Below are positions 7,600 through 15,815 of a DNA stretch of 64,000 nucleotides, piece after piece. The notes beneath the pieces were generated by a model, which was given only the letters and a program-made list of their open reading frames with translations, did not search any database and had not been told where the DNA came from. Position 1 is the first letter of the stretch. Each line of letters begins with the position of its first letter. Origin of the DNA: Pseudomonas sp. 8O. GTDB taxonomy: Bacteria; Pseudomonadota; Gammaproteobacteria; Pseudomonadales; Pseudomonadaceae. The position numbers and the translations under genes are program-made. The stretch is taken from contig NZ_LR733264.1 of the NCBI RefSeq assembly GCF_902506495.1, positions 248,001-312,000 of the forward strand. The letters run 5' to 3'.

Positions 7600-8943
7600 A
7601 TGACCTTCGCCTCCCTCGGTTTGATCGAGCCGTTGCTGCATACCCTTGCTGATCTCGACTACCAGACGCCGACCCCGGTGCAGACTCAGGCCATCCCAGC
7701 CGTACTCAAGGGCCGTGATCTGATGGCCGCGGCGCAGACTGGCACCGGCAAAACCGCTGGTTTCGCCCTGCCGCTGCTGCAGCGTCTGACCCTGGAAGGC
7801 CCACAGGTCGCCAGCAACTCCGTGCGCGCGCTGGTGCTGACGCCGACTCGCGAACTGGCCGAACAGGTGCTGCAGAGTTTTTTGAGCTACGGCCAGCACC
7901 TGCCGCTGAGCAGCTATGCAGTTTACGGCGGGGTCAGCATCAACCCGCAGATGATGAAGCTGCGCAAGGGTGTCGACGTGCTGGTGGCCACACCGGGGCG
8001 GCTGCTCGACCTGTATCGGCAGAACGCGGTGAAGTTCTCCCAGTTGCAGACCCTGGTGCTGGATGAGGCCGACCGCATGCTCGACCTGGGTTTTGCCCGC
8101 GAGCTGGATGAGCTGTTCAGCGCACTGCCGAAAAAGCGCCAGACCTTGCTGTTCTCCGCCACCTTCTCCGATGCCATCCGGCAGATGGCCGGCGAGTTGC
8201 TGCGCGACCCGTTGTCAGTGGAAGTAAGCCCACGCAACGCCGCCGCCAAGAGCGTCAAACAGTGGTTGATTCCGGTGGACAAGAAGCGCAAGAGCGAGCT
8301 GTTCCTGCACCTGCTGCAGGAAAACCGCTGGGGCCAGGTGCTGGTGTTCGCCAAGACCCGCAAGGGCGTCGATCAGCTCGAACAGGAACTGCTGGCCATG
8401 GGCGTGTCTGCTGATTCGATTCACGGCGACAAGCCGCAGCCGAGCCGCCTGCGAGCACTGGAACGCTTCAAGGCCGGCGAGGTGCAGATTCTGGTGGCCA
8501 CCGACGTGGCCGCGCGTGGCCTGGACATCGACGACCTGCCGCTGGTGGTCAACCTCGACCTGCCGATCAATGCCGAAGACTACGTACACCGCATTGGCCG
8601 CACGGGGCGTGCTGGCGCTACGGGGGAGGCGATTTCCCTGGTCTGCGCCGACGAGGTGGATCAGCTGGCGGCGATCGAGAACCTGACCCAGCAATTGATC
8701 AAGCGCGTCGACGAGCCGGACTTCATTCCCGATCACCGCGTACCGCAGACGGCGGTCGGTGGCCAGGTGCTGAAGAAACCGAAGAAGCCCAAGCAGAAGC
8801 TGATCCCAGGTGCGGCCAAGCCTGCCGGCAAGGGCAATATTCACCTCGGCCGCTGGTTCGAGGAAGAGGACGCCAAGCCCAAGGCCAAGGCGGTGCGCAA
8901 GGTGCCGAGCTTCGGCAGCAAGCCCAAGGGCGGCAAGAAATAG
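7600..8943 (+). CDS. DEAD-box ATP-dependent RNA helicase (RhlE-like)
   Basis: 447 aa. Helicase core motifs appear in order: Q-motif region TPTPVQTQAIP, AAQTGTGKT (Walker A, residues 44-52), PTRELAEQ, DEAD at 155-158, SAT near 186, then in the second RecA domain ATDVAARGLDID and HRIGRTGRAG. The last about 60 residues are Lys/Pro-rich (KKPKKPKQK, ending PKGGKK), a basic RNA-binding tail as in RhlE-type enzymes. It unwinds short RNA duplexes in the cytoplasm, in ribosome assembly or RNA decay. Monocistronic, after a REP pair. Confidence 0.92.
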   Translation: MTFASLGLIEPLLHTLADLDYQTPTPVQTQAIPAVLKGRDLMAAAQTGTGKTAGFALPLLQRLTLEGPQVASNSVRALVLTPTRELAEQVLQSFLSYGQHLPLSSYAVYGGVSINPQMMKLRKGVDVLVATPGRLLDLYRQNAVKFSQLQTLVLDEADRMLDLGFARELDELFSALPKKRQTLLFSATFSDAIRQMAGELLRDPLSVEVSPRNAAAKSVKQWLIPVDKKRKSELFLHLLQENRWGQVLVFAKTRKGVDQLEQELLAMGVSADSIHGDKPQPSRLRALERFKAGEVQILVATDVAARGLDIDDLPLVVNLDLPINAEDYVHRIGRTGRAGATGEAISLVCADEVDQLAAIENLTQQLIKRVDEPDFIPDHRVPQTAVGGQVLKKPKKPKQKLIPGAAKPAGKGNIHLGRWFEEEDAKPKAKAVRKVPSFGSKPKGGKK

Positions 8944-8954
8944 GGGGGCTTGCC

Positions 8955-9014
8955 ATGTGGGAGGGGCTTTAGCCGCGACAGTGCGTAGGGCGGACAACGC
9001 GAAGCTTGTCCGCC
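8955..9014. repeat. degenerate REP plus small inverted repeat
   Basis: GTGGGAGGGGCTTTAGCCGCGAC resembles a decayed half of the type C REP found at 60539-60598. It is followed at 8989-9014 by GGCGGACAA...TTGTCCGCC, a 9-bp stem hairpin. Both fill the gap between the convergent helicase and VOC genes and could serve as a bidirectional end signal, although no T-run follows. Confidence 0.55.
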
Positions 9015-9022
9015 AATGAGGC

Positions 9023-9385
9023 TCAGGTGTTCTGGCCGATGCGCCACAGCACGCCGCTGGGATCGAAAACGATGAACTCGCGCATGCTCCAGGGCTGATC
9101 CTGCGGCGCGACCAGCCGCGTGTCGAACCGCTCATCCAGGCGGGCTGCCTGAATTTGCGCCCACCAGGCATCGACTTCTTCCACCAGCAGGTGCATGACG
9201 AAGTTCTCCGCCTGTTCCTTCACGTAGAAGTTCTGCAGCAGGAAGGCGCAGTGCTCGCCGTGGCTGAAGTAGGCCAGCTGTTCGTCCGCCCAGCCGAGCT
9301 TGAAGCCCATCGTCTGGTAGAAGTCCTTGCTCAGTTCGAAGTCCCGTGCCGGGACGAAGGTTTTCAGTTCAAGGCTGCGCAGCAT
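9023..9385 (-). CDS. VOC family protein
   Basis: 120 aa from the ATG at 9383-9385, chosen for the AAAGGGA ribosome site just upstream; the longer open frame runs through a repeat. Single VOC module: LKTFVPARDFELSKDFYQTM at the start and REFIVFDPSGVLWRIGQ at the end. The first-strand metal His typical of glyoxalase I is absent (LELKTFVP), so this may be a binding or non-metal member. Stand-alone gene. Confidence 0.75.
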   Translation of the reverse strand: MLRSLELKTFVPARDFELSKDFYQTMGFKLGWADEQLAYFSHGEHCAFLLQNFYVKEQAENFVMHLLVEEVDAWWAQIQAARLDERFDTRLVAPQDQPWSMREFIVFDPSGVLWRIGQNT

Positions 9386-9408
9386 GTAAATCCCTTTTTC
9401 GTCAGAGC

Positions 9409-9468
9409 CGTAGCCCGGATGCAATCCGGGAGCACCTGGCACCGGCCCCGGATTGCATCCGGGCTACG
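9409..9468. repeat. inverted repeat pair (type B, CCCGGATTGCATCCGGG)
   Basis: CGTAGCCCGGATGCAATCCGGG and its near-complement form two arms about 16 bases apart, between the VOC start and the PAS gene end. A single half of the same unit is at 53532-53552 and a decayed one at 7440-7466. GTAG heads again mark it as a REP-like class, distinct from types A and C. Confidence 0.85.
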
Positions 9469-9474
9469 GCGGTT

Positions 9475-9912
9475 TCATCGAGCCGGTTGCGCTCGTGCCG
9501 CCACGGCTGCAGCGGTCATGTCGTAGATCACCAGGCACACATGCTCTACCGGCTGGCCGGCCAGCGGCAACAGTGTGACGTTCTGGTACATGAAATCGGC
9601 CTGGCCGGTGATCGGCTGGTAACTCTTGAAACGCATCAGGTACGGGCGTTGCTGCCACAGGCTGAAAGCGCGGGTGCCCAATTGCACCACGCTTTCCACC
9701 TTGCGCTCCAGCCAGGGGCGGTCGATGTCGGGGAACAGCTCGAACAGCGAGCGCCCCTGAACCTGGTCCGGCCCCAGCCCGGAGTGGTTCTCCATGAAGG
9801 CATTCCACACTTCGACGCGGTATTGGCGGTCGAGCACCACCACGCCGACGTCGATGCATTGCACGATGTCGAGCAGCCAGTGAACTTCCTTGATATCGAT
9901 CTGTGCGGGCAT
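9475..9912 (-). CDS. PAS-domain protein
   Basis: 145 aa made of one PAS domain: IDVGVVVLDRQYRVEVWNAF (strands A/B with the WN motif), GRSLFELFPDID (helix F area) and VTLLPLAGQPVEHVCLVIYD (final strands). No kinase, GGDEF or HTH part follows, so it is a free-standing sensor or adaptor. Only 4 bases separate it from the upstream response regulator; the two are clearly co-transcribed and probably act in one signalling pathway. Confidence 0.85.
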   Translation of the reverse strand: MPAQIDIKEVHWLLDIVQCIDVGVVVLDRQYRVEVWNAFMENHSGLGPDQVQGRSLFELFPDIDRPWLERKVESVVQLGTRAFSLWQQRPYLMRFKSYQPITGQADFMYQNVTLLPLAGQPVEHVCLVIYDMTAAAVAARAQPAR

Positions 9913-9916
9913 CGCC

Positions 9917-10918
9917 TCAGTCCATCAGGTAGCCGATCTTGTCGGTCAGGCGTTTGATCGAATCTTCGGTGAACAACAACAGCAGGTCGAAGTGGATGGC
10001 ATGGCCTTCCAGGCTGTAGCTGATCTCCACGGCCAGGGTCTTGCGCCAGCGCTGGCGGTTGACCTGGATCAGTTGGTCGAGACTGGCATGCTGGCCAAGC
10101 AACTGCGGGTGGCCCTGGGAGAAGCGTAAGTCGAGTTGCTCGGCGACGCCGGCCAGGCAGGCGCCGATCAGGATGCTGGCCAGGTCCAGCAGCATTTCCG
10201 AGGTTTGCGCTTCGTTCTCCGGCTGCCAGCCGAGCAGGCGCGCCATGTCGTCCACTTCCGAGTCATGGAACAGCAGCAGCGCCTCGCCGGCGATGGCCTC
10301 GCCGATGAAGCCCTGGCAGATGGCGCTGAAGCGCTCGCCGCGTTGCGCGTCGAGCAGGGTCATGTGCAGTTCGCTGACTTCGAAGATGTTCACCTGCGGC
10401 ACCGGCAATTGCACGAACACACCCAGTACCTTGGCCAGTAGCGCGGCGGCGCGGCCCATGGCGACGTTGCTGACTTCGCGCAGGGCATCGCGGAAGCTGA
10501 CCTTGAGTTCCGACAGCGCAGCGGCCTGGGCCTGCGCCGCTGGTGTGGCCTGCGGGTCGAACAGCTTCAGGTCGATCAGTGTCTGGCGCAGGATCTCGGG
10601 GTCGGCGGGTTTCTTGATGAAGGCCAGGGCGCCCAGTTCACGTACGCGGCGTACGGCTTCTTCCTGCACGTCGCCGGACACCACGATGACCTGGCTGCTG
10701 AGCCCTTCAGCGCGCAGTGCGGCCAGGGTCTGGTAGCCATCGAGCACCGGCATGGTCAGGTCGAGCAGCATGACCTGGCCCAACCCCTGGCGGATCGATG
10801 CCAGCGCCTCTTCGCCGTTGCTGGCCTGGCTGAGGGAAACCGACCACTCAGCCGGCAGCGCGCGGATCAATTGCTTGCGCGCCATGTTGGAGTCGTCACA
10901 GACCAGCAGCGGGATCAC
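9917..10918 (-). CDS. response regulator with C-terminal CheC/CheX-type phosphatase domain
   Basis: 333 aa. Residues 1-120 are a receiver domain: VCDDSNMARK (acid pocket), MLLDLTMPVLDGY (phospho-acceptor Asp), VVSGD and IKKPAD (Thr/Ser and Lys positions). The C-terminal half carries a CheC-like active-site helix, DALREVSN, followed 21 residues later by Pro, fitting the D/S-xxx-E-xx-N...P phosphatase consensus. The second helix, SEMLLDLASILIG, lacks the E-xx-N residues, so at most one active site is present. This suggests a regulator that controls CheY-type phosphorylation, possibly its own. Operon with the PAS protein. Confidence 0.85.
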   Translation of the reverse strand: MIPLLVCDDSNMARKQLIRALPAEWSVSLSQASNGEEALASIRQGLGQVMLLDLTMPVLDGYQTLAALRAEGLSSQVIVVSGDVQEEAVRRVRELGALAFIKKPADPEILRQTLIDLKLFDPQATPAAQAQAAALSELKVSFRDALREVSNVAMGRAAALLAKVLGVFVQLPVPQVNIFEVSELHMTLLDAQRGERFSAICQGFIGEAIAGEALLLFHDSEVDDMARLLGWQPENEAQTSEMLLDLASILIGACLAGVAEQLDLRFSQGHPQLLGQHASLDQLIQVNRQRWRKTLAVEISYSLEGHAIHFDLLLLFTEDSIKRLTDKIGYLMD

Positions 10919-11036
10919 GTTGGGGGATTACCTGTGTGGGAAGCGCCAATTCTGAGCATAGACGCAGCCCGTAAGGCGTCACGACGGCTTCAGCGCTTTT
11001 TCAGCGCGCGATGTATTTAGCGTTGTGATCGTTTTC

Positions 11037-11088
11037 GTAGGAGCCCGCTTGCGGGCGATTGATGGATCGCCCGCAAGCGGGCTCCTAC
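11037..11088. repeat. REP pair (type A), inverted, overlapping a stop codon
   Basis: Same 23-bp arms as at 7486-7540, with a 6-base spacer. The right arm's CTAC supplies the TAG stop (11085-11087 on the minus strand) of the flavoprotein gene, so the element inserted at, or grew out of, that gene's end. Confidence 0.9.
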
Positions 11089-12320
11089 GGTTTCAACCAG
11101 GCCAGCAGACCTTGCGCCGCCACCCGCCCGCTGGCGAAGCAGGCGGTCAGCAGGTAGCCGCCGGTGGGCGCTTCCCAGTCGAGCATCTCGCCGGCGCAGA
11201 ACACGCCGGGCAGGGTCTTGAGCATCAGGCCTGCGTCCAGCTCCGCGAAGGGCACGCCGCCGGCGCTGCTGATTGCCTCGTCCAGCGGTCGGGTGCGCAC
11301 CAGGGTGATTGGTAGCGCCTTGATCCACGCTGCCAGTGCGGCTGGATCGGCGAAGGTTTCAGCGGGTGCAAGCTCGCGCAGCAGGGCGGCCTTCACCCCA
11401 TCGAGGCCGGCCTGGCGATGCAGATGCTTGGCCATCGAGTGTTTGCCGCGTGGTTTGGCCAGCGCCTGTTGCAGCCTGGCCAGCGGCATCTGCGGCAACA
11501 AGTCGAGGTGAATCACGGCCAGGCCATCGGCCTCGATGGCACGACGGATATCGGCGGAAAAGGCGTACACCAGGCTGCCTTCGATACCGCCTGCAGTCAG
11601 CACGAACTCGCCGATGCGAGGCGCCTGGTCGGGCAGGCCAAGGGCTACGTTCTTCAGCGGCGCACCGGCGAATTTCTCCCTGAGGTGATCGCTCCAGCCG
11701 GCGACCTCGAAACCGCAGTTGCTTGGCTTCAGCGCTGCCACCTCGACGCCGCGAGCTTGCAGCAGGGACACCCAGGCGCCATCGGAGCCCAGCCGCGCCC
11801 AGCTGCCGCCGCCCAGTGCCAGCAGGCAGGCATCGGCGGCCAGTGCGCGCTCACCATCCGGGCCAGCGATACGCAGGCTGCCATCGGCGTTCCATCCCAG
11901 CCAGCGGCTGCGCGTGTGGATGACTACACCCAGTTCGCGCAGGCGGCGCAGCCAGGCGCGTAGCAGCGGCGCGGCCTTCATGTCGCTAGGGAATACGCGG
12001 CCGGAGGTGCCGACGAAGGTGTCTATGCCCAGACCATGAATCCAGGTGCGCAGGGCATCGGCGTCGAACTCGCGCAGCAGCGCCGCGACGTCGGCCTGAC
12101 GCTCGCCATAACGACCAATGAAGGCGTCCCTGGGCTCGGAGTGGGTGATGTTCATGCCGCCGACGCCGGCCAGCAGGAATTTACGCCCCACCGAGGGCAT
12201 GGCATCGAACAACTCCACGCGCACGCCGCCCTGTGCCAGCACTTCGGCAGCCATCAGCCCGGCAGGGCCACCGCCGATGATGGCGACGTGATGAGCGGTG
12301 GGCAGGGTGGCTGTGGTCAT
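11085..12320 (-). CDS. BaiN/HI0933-like FAD flavoprotein (TIGR03862 type)
   Basis: 411 aa. N-terminal dinucleotide-binding motif VAIIGGGPAGLMAAEVLAQG is followed by GRKFLLAGVGGMNITHSE, the signature of the HI0933/YhiN family, and by LALGGGSWARLGSDG. The C-terminal VFCAGEMLDWEAPTGGYLL is the second FAD-contacting segment. Family members are flavin oxidoreductases of largely unknown substrate. The stop lies inside a REP arm, so the last residues (LLAWLKP) may have been altered by the repeat. Confidence 0.85.
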   Translation of the reverse strand: MTTATLPTAHHVAIIGGGPAGLMAAEVLAQGGVRVELFDAMPSVGRKFLLAGVGGMNITHSEPRDAFIGRYGERQADVAALLREFDADALRTWIHGLGIDTFVGTSGRVFPSDMKAAPLLRAWLRRLRELGVVIHTRSRWLGWNADGSLRIAGPDGERALAADACLLALGGGSWARLGSDGAWVSLLQARGVEVAALKPSNCGFEVAGWSDHLREKFAGAPLKNVALGLPDQAPRIGEFVLTAGGIEGSLVYAFSADIRRAIEADGLAVIHLDLLPQMPLARLQQALAKPRGKHSMAKHLHRQAGLDGVKAALLRELAPAETFADPAALAAWIKALPITLVRTRPLDEAISSAGGVPFAELDAGLMLKTLPGVFCAGEMLDWEAPTGGYLLTACFASGRVAAQGLLAWLKP

Positions 12321-12354
12321 GGCGGCAGGATGGTCAGGGAACGGCTGCGCATTC

Positions 12355-12516
12355 TACCAGGCAGTTGAAAAACGTAGGCGAGGCAGGCAAGACAAGGCAA
12401 AAACAGCCGAAAAAGCGCAGTTTACGTGCTGTAAATGAGCATTTTGACTGGGCTCGCACGCGAGGCTGTTTTTAACGCAGTATTGCCAACGCAGGTAGTT
12501 TTTCAGCAGCCTGGTA
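12355..12516. repeat. long-hairpin repeat element, copy 2
   Basis: 162 bp, ends TACCAGG/CCTGGTA. Arms as in copy 1, but with paired changes: AAAAACAGCC/GGCTGTTTTT replaces AAAAATAGGC/GCCTGTTTTT, and GGCAAGAC/GTATTGCC replaces GCCATTGC/GCAATGGC. The centre is TTTAC-GTGCT-GTAAA. It fills most of the 273-base gap between the divergent flavoprotein and aminotransferase genes, so it lies close to their promoters. Confidence 0.9.
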
Positions 12517-12593
12517 CCCGAGTGCTCCCCGGCCTTGTCATTTGCTCAGGCTTAGGGCAGGTTCTGGTCGAACCTTTTCGGCTGGAGCCCGTT

Positions 12594-13727
12594 ATGTCCC
12601 AGATCTGCCCCGACATCGATCCCGATGGCCTGATCGAATATTCGGTGGTCTACACCGACCGCTCGCTGAACCATATGTCGCAGTCGTTCCAGGGCGTGAT
12701 GCGCGATATCTCCGCCACCCTGAAACAGGTCTACAACGCCCATGCCGTGGCGGTGGTACCGGGCAGCGGCACCTATGGCATGGAAGCGGTGGCGCGGCAG
12801 TTGGCGACCGCTCAGAAGTGCCTGGTGATCCGCAACGGCTGGTTCAGCTACCGCTGGACGCAGATCTTCGAGATGGGCCGGATTCCCGCCGAGGCGCGGG
12901 TGCTCAAGGCGCGCCCGGTCGCTGACGGCCATCAGGCCGCCTTCGCCCCGGCGCCGCTGGACGAAGTGCTGGCTACCATCGCCACCGAGAAGCCGCAGGT
13001 GGTGTTCGCCCCGCATGTGGAAACCTCCTCGGGCATGATCCTGCCGGACGACTACCTGCGCGCGGTGAGCGACGCGGTGCACGCCGTCGGCGGCCTGTTC
13101 GTGCTCGATTGCATTGCCTCCGGCACCCTCTGGGTGGACATGCAGGCCTGTGGCATCGACGTGCTGATCAGCGCCCCGCAGAAAGGCTGGAGCGCCTCGC
13201 CTTGCTGCGCCCTGGTGATGATGAGTGAAGCGGCTCAGGCGCGTGTCGAATCGACCCAGAGCACCAGCTTCGCCTGCGACCTGAAGAAGTGGCTGCAGAT
13301 CATGCAGGCCTACGAGCAGGGCGGTCATGCCTACCACGCCACCATGCCCAGCGACGCCCTGGCGCGTTTCCGCGATGCCATGCTCGAGGCCAAGACCCTC
13401 GGTTTCGACCGCGTACGTCAGCAACAGCAGGAACTCGGTGACCGGGTGCGCGCACTGCTGGCGGCGCGTGGCTTCAACAGCGTCGCGGCCAAGGGCTTCG
13501 AAGCGCCAGGGGTGGTGGTCTGCTACACCGACGACGCGCAGATCAAGACCGGCGCCAAGTTCGCCGCCATCGGCCTGCAGATCGCCGCCGGGGTACCGCT
13601 GCAATGCGACGAACCGGCGGACTTTCAGACCTTCCGCCTCGGCCTGTTCGGGCTGGACAAACTCGGCAACATCGACCGCACCGTGGCCACTCTGGAGCAG
13701 GCGTTGGATAAAGTGCTGGCCGGCTGA
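12594..13727 (+). CDS. class V aminotransferase (serine/alanine-glyoxylate type)
   Basis: 377 aa from ATG 12594 with a GGAG site 6 bases upstream; the open frame extends into the repeat but that part is not coding. The fold-type I PLP pattern is clear: VVPGSGTYGMEAVARQLAT near the N-terminus, HVETSSGM, LDCIASGTLWVDM, and SAPQKGWSASPCCALVM, whose Lys197 is the expected Schiff-base residue. It probably transfers amino groups to glyoxylate or pyruvate from small amino acids. No pathway partner is adjacent. Confidence 0.85.
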   Translation: MSQICPDIDPDGLIEYSVVYTDRSLNHMSQSFQGVMRDISATLKQVYNAHAVAVVPGSGTYGMEAVARQLATAQKCLVIRNGWFSYRWTQIFEMGRIPAEARVLKARPVADGHQAAFAPAPLDEVLATIATEKPQVVFAPHVETSSGMILPDDYLRAVSDAVHAVGGLFVLDCIASGTLWVDMQACGIDVLISAPQKGWSASPCCALVMMSEAAQARVESTQSTSFACDLKKWLQIMQAYEQGGHAYHATMPSDALARFRDAMLEAKTLGFDRVRQQQQELGDRVRALLAARGFNSVAAKGFEAPGVVVCYTDDAQIKTGAKFAAIGLQIAAGVPLQCDEPADFQTFRLGLFGLDKLGNIDRTVATLEQALDKVLAG

Positions 13728-13742
13728 CCTGGGCTGGGTTTG

Positions 13743-14567
13743 TCAGCGAATCCTCACGGCCTGCAGCGTGTAGCTCAGTGGCAGGCGCTCGGGCCGGGTG
13801 CGCAGACGCCATTCGCCGTCTGCGCCCAACTGCATCTGCCCGGGCAGGGCTTCCCAGGGCAGGCAGTCGTGTTCTTCCAGCGCGGTGAGCGTCATGCCGT
13901 GACGCAGCAGGGCCGAGATGATCTCACCCAGGCCGTGATTCCATTCGTGGGTAACGCTGGTTGTGAGCGTCGCTTCGGTCTGCACGTAGGTTTGCTCGTC
14001 ATCCCAGACCAGCGGCTCGCGGTGTTCGAAGTACGGATGGGCGATGCGCAATTGATCCTCGCACGTCTCGTCCAAGCTCAGCAGAACGGGATGCGCCTCA
14101 CGCAGAAAGAGGCGCCCACCGGGCTTGAGCAACGCTGCAACATTGCGCGCCCAATCATCGATGCGCGGCAACCAGTTGAGGGCGCCGATGCTCGTGTAGA
14201 CCAGGTCGTATCGCCGCTCGCCGAGCGCCTGTGCCGCATCGTAGACCGAGGCCTCGACGAAGTGGATGCGCTGCAGGCAGGCGTCAGCCAGGCGGCGGGC
14301 CTGCTCCAGCGAGGCGCAGGAGAAGTCCAGGCCGGTAAGCCGCGCGCCCAGGCGGGCCAGTGACAGGGTATCGGTGCCGATATGGCATTGCAGATGGAGC
14401 GCTTCCAGCCCTTGGATATCTCCGAGGCGAGGCAGATCGAAGCGCACGACATCGGACAGGTGTTCGGCCGACTCGATGAATTTCTGCACCTGATAGTCGG
14501 GCGAGGCCGCGTGCAGTGCGGCGCGTTCGTTCCAGTTGGCCTTGTTCAGCTCGAATGAGTCATCCAT
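13743..14567 (-). CDS. class I SAM-dependent methyltransferase
   Basis: 274 aa. The SAM-binding motif I appears as HLQCHIGTDTLSLARLGA followed by LTGLDFSCASLEQARRLA (acidic end of strand 2), then VEASVYDA and DLVYTSIGALNWLPR. This is a Methyltransf_25-like enzyme; motif I has the unusual QCHIG in place of E-x-GxGxG. Substrate unknown. The N-terminal WNERAALHAASPDYQV is common in Pseudomonas members. Convergent with the aminotransferase. Confidence 0.8.
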   Translation of the reverse strand: MDDSFELNKANWNERAALHAASPDYQVQKFIESAEHLSDVVRFDLPRLGDIQGLEALHLQCHIGTDTLSLARLGARLTGLDFSCASLEQARRLADACLQRIHFVEASVYDAAQALGERRYDLVYTSIGALNWLPRIDDWARNVAALLKPGGRLFLREAHPVLLSLDETCEDQLRIAHPYFEHREPLVWDDEQTYVQTEATLTTSVTHEWNHGLGEIISALLRHGMTLTALEEHDCLPWEALPGQMQLGADGEWRLRTRPERLPLSYTLQAVRIR

Positions 14568-14627
14568 GACGCTGTTTCCATATAGGGATAAAACACGATT
14601 ATGCCGAGGTGTCGTCAGGTGTGCTCG

Positions 14628-15563
14628 TCAACCCAACCCACGCGCCGCCCACACCTTCGCCGCGCTGTGGTGCAGGATGCCGTGGCGGCGGGCGAGTGCG
14701 ACGTGGTCCTTCGAGTAGCCGCCGCCGATCACCCCCAGCACCGGAATGTCGCGGCCCAGGCAGTGCTGCAGCACGGCTTCGTCACGAGCCGCCAGGCCTG
14801 CGTCAGTAAGTTGCAGGTAGCCCAGGGCATCGTCCTTGTGCACGTCGACGCCGGCATCGTAGAGCACCAGGTCCGGTTGGTAGATCGGCAGCAGGTAATT
14901 GAGTATGTCGTCCACCACCTTCAGGTAGTCCTGGTCGCCCATGCCGCGCGGCAGGGGGATGTCCCAGTCGCTCTGCGCCTTGCGTGCCGGGAAGTTCTGC
15001 TCGCAATGCAGCGACACGGTAACGGCATCCGGCTCGTCTTCCAGCAGCCGCGCGGTGCCGTCGCCCTGATGAACGTCGCAATCGAAGATCAGTACCCGGT
15101 GCACGCGGCCAGCTTCGAGGAGGTAGCGGGCGATCACCGCCAGGTCGTTGAAGATGCAGAAGCCTGACGGAAAGTCGTAGTGCGCGTGGTGCGTGCCGCC
15201 AGCCAGGTGGCAGGCCAGGCCGTGACGCAGCGCCAATTCGGCGGTCAGCAGCGAACCGCCCACGGCGCGCACGGTACGTCGTGCCAGGGCATCGCTCCAG
15301 GGCAGGCCGAGGCGGCGCTGGTCCTCGTATGACAGCTCGCCGGCCATGTAACGGGCGATGTAGTCGGGGCAGTGAACCAGGGCGAGAACCTCCGCCGGGC
15401 ACAATTCGGGGCGTTGCAACTCGGCATCGGTGGTCAGGCCAGTGTCGACCAGGTGATCGCGCAGCAGACGGAATTTCTCCATGGGGAAACGATGCCCGGC
15501 CGGAAAGGGCGGGCTGTAGTCCTCGTGGTAGACCAGCGGTAGCGGCATAGAGTAAGCGCTCAT
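14628..15563 (-). CDS. histone-deacetylase-family (arginase/deacetylase fold) hydrolase
   Basis: 311 aa if read from the ATG at 15561-15563; MPLPLVYHEDYSP at 15548 is an equally possible start, and neither has a convincing ribosome site. The Zn-dependent deacetylase residues are all visible: GGTHHAHYDFPSGFCIFND (paired His), FDCDVHQGDGTA (Asp-x-His metal ligands), YDAGVDVHKDD (Asp ligand) and VIGGGYSKD. Likely substrates are acetylated polyamines, small amides or proteins. A broken second copy of the first third of this gene lies at 19606-19813, next to the intact GNAT gene. Confidence 0.85.
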   Translation of the reverse strand: MSAYSMPLPLVYHEDYSPPFPAGHRFPMEKFRLLRDHLVDTGLTTDAELQRPELCPAEVLALVHCPDYIARYMAGELSYEDQRRLGLPWSDALARRTVRAVGGSLLTAELALRHGLACHLAGGTHHAHYDFPSGFCIFNDLAVIARYLLEAGRVHRVLIFDCDVHQGDGTARLLEDEPDAVTVSLHCEQNFPARKAQSDWDIPLPRGMGDQDYLKVVDDILNYLLPIYQPDLVLYDAGVDVHKDDALGYLQLTDAGLAARDEAVLQHCLGRDIPVLGVIGGGYSKDHVALARRHGILHHSAAKVWAARGLG

Positions 15564-15604
15564 CGAATCGACGCCATATGGTCGCAGCCAATCGAGGCAA
15601 TCTC

Positions 15605-15628
15605 CATGCCTCTGATCGAAACCTTCTT
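15605..15628 (+). pseudogene. 5' fragment of a GNAT acetyltransferase gene (duplicated junction)
   Basis: Together with the upstream 15561-15604 it matches 19811-19878 closely: CATCGA-TCGACGC-ATATGGTCGCAGCCAATCGAG-CAAT, then ATG and codons for MPLIET...ER. The similarity stops after GAGCG at 15632, where unrelated sequence begins. The intact version of this start belongs to the GNAT gene at 19856. It marks the left edge of the inserted segment. Confidence 0.8.
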
Positions 15629-15665
15629 CGAGCGAAAGTTGACTTTCTGCACTGACGTCCACTCG

Positions 15666-15697
15666 CCCACAGCACCGGAGAGGGCCGGTGCTGTGGG
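15666..15697 (-). terminator. strong 13-bp hairpin downstream of the MRJP-like gene
   Basis: CCCACAGCACCGG, 6-base loop, CCGGTGCTGTGGG: a perfect stem, located about 120 bases past the stop of the minus-strand gene at 15816. No U-tract follows on either strand, so termination is only possible, not shown. The rest of 15630-15815 contains a 64-codon open frame with no recognisable similarity. Confidence 0.4.
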
Positions 15698-15815
15698 AAT
15701 GGCCTGGTGGGCAATGCCCCTGGTGTTGTAAACGGCGACCGAACCGATAGGCACAGTAGTAGGTACGGTGATCTCCGTCAGGGCACGGATGATGCAGGCA
15801 GTGGTACGAGCTGCC

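Noticed and set aside
15560..15754. Minus-strand 64-codon open frame (GSVAVYNTRGIAHQAIPTAP) between HDAC and MRJP genes
   Set aside because: Runs across the hairpin and the duplicated junction, has no ribosome site and no recognised similarity; could be a gene scrap but cannot be supported as a CDS.
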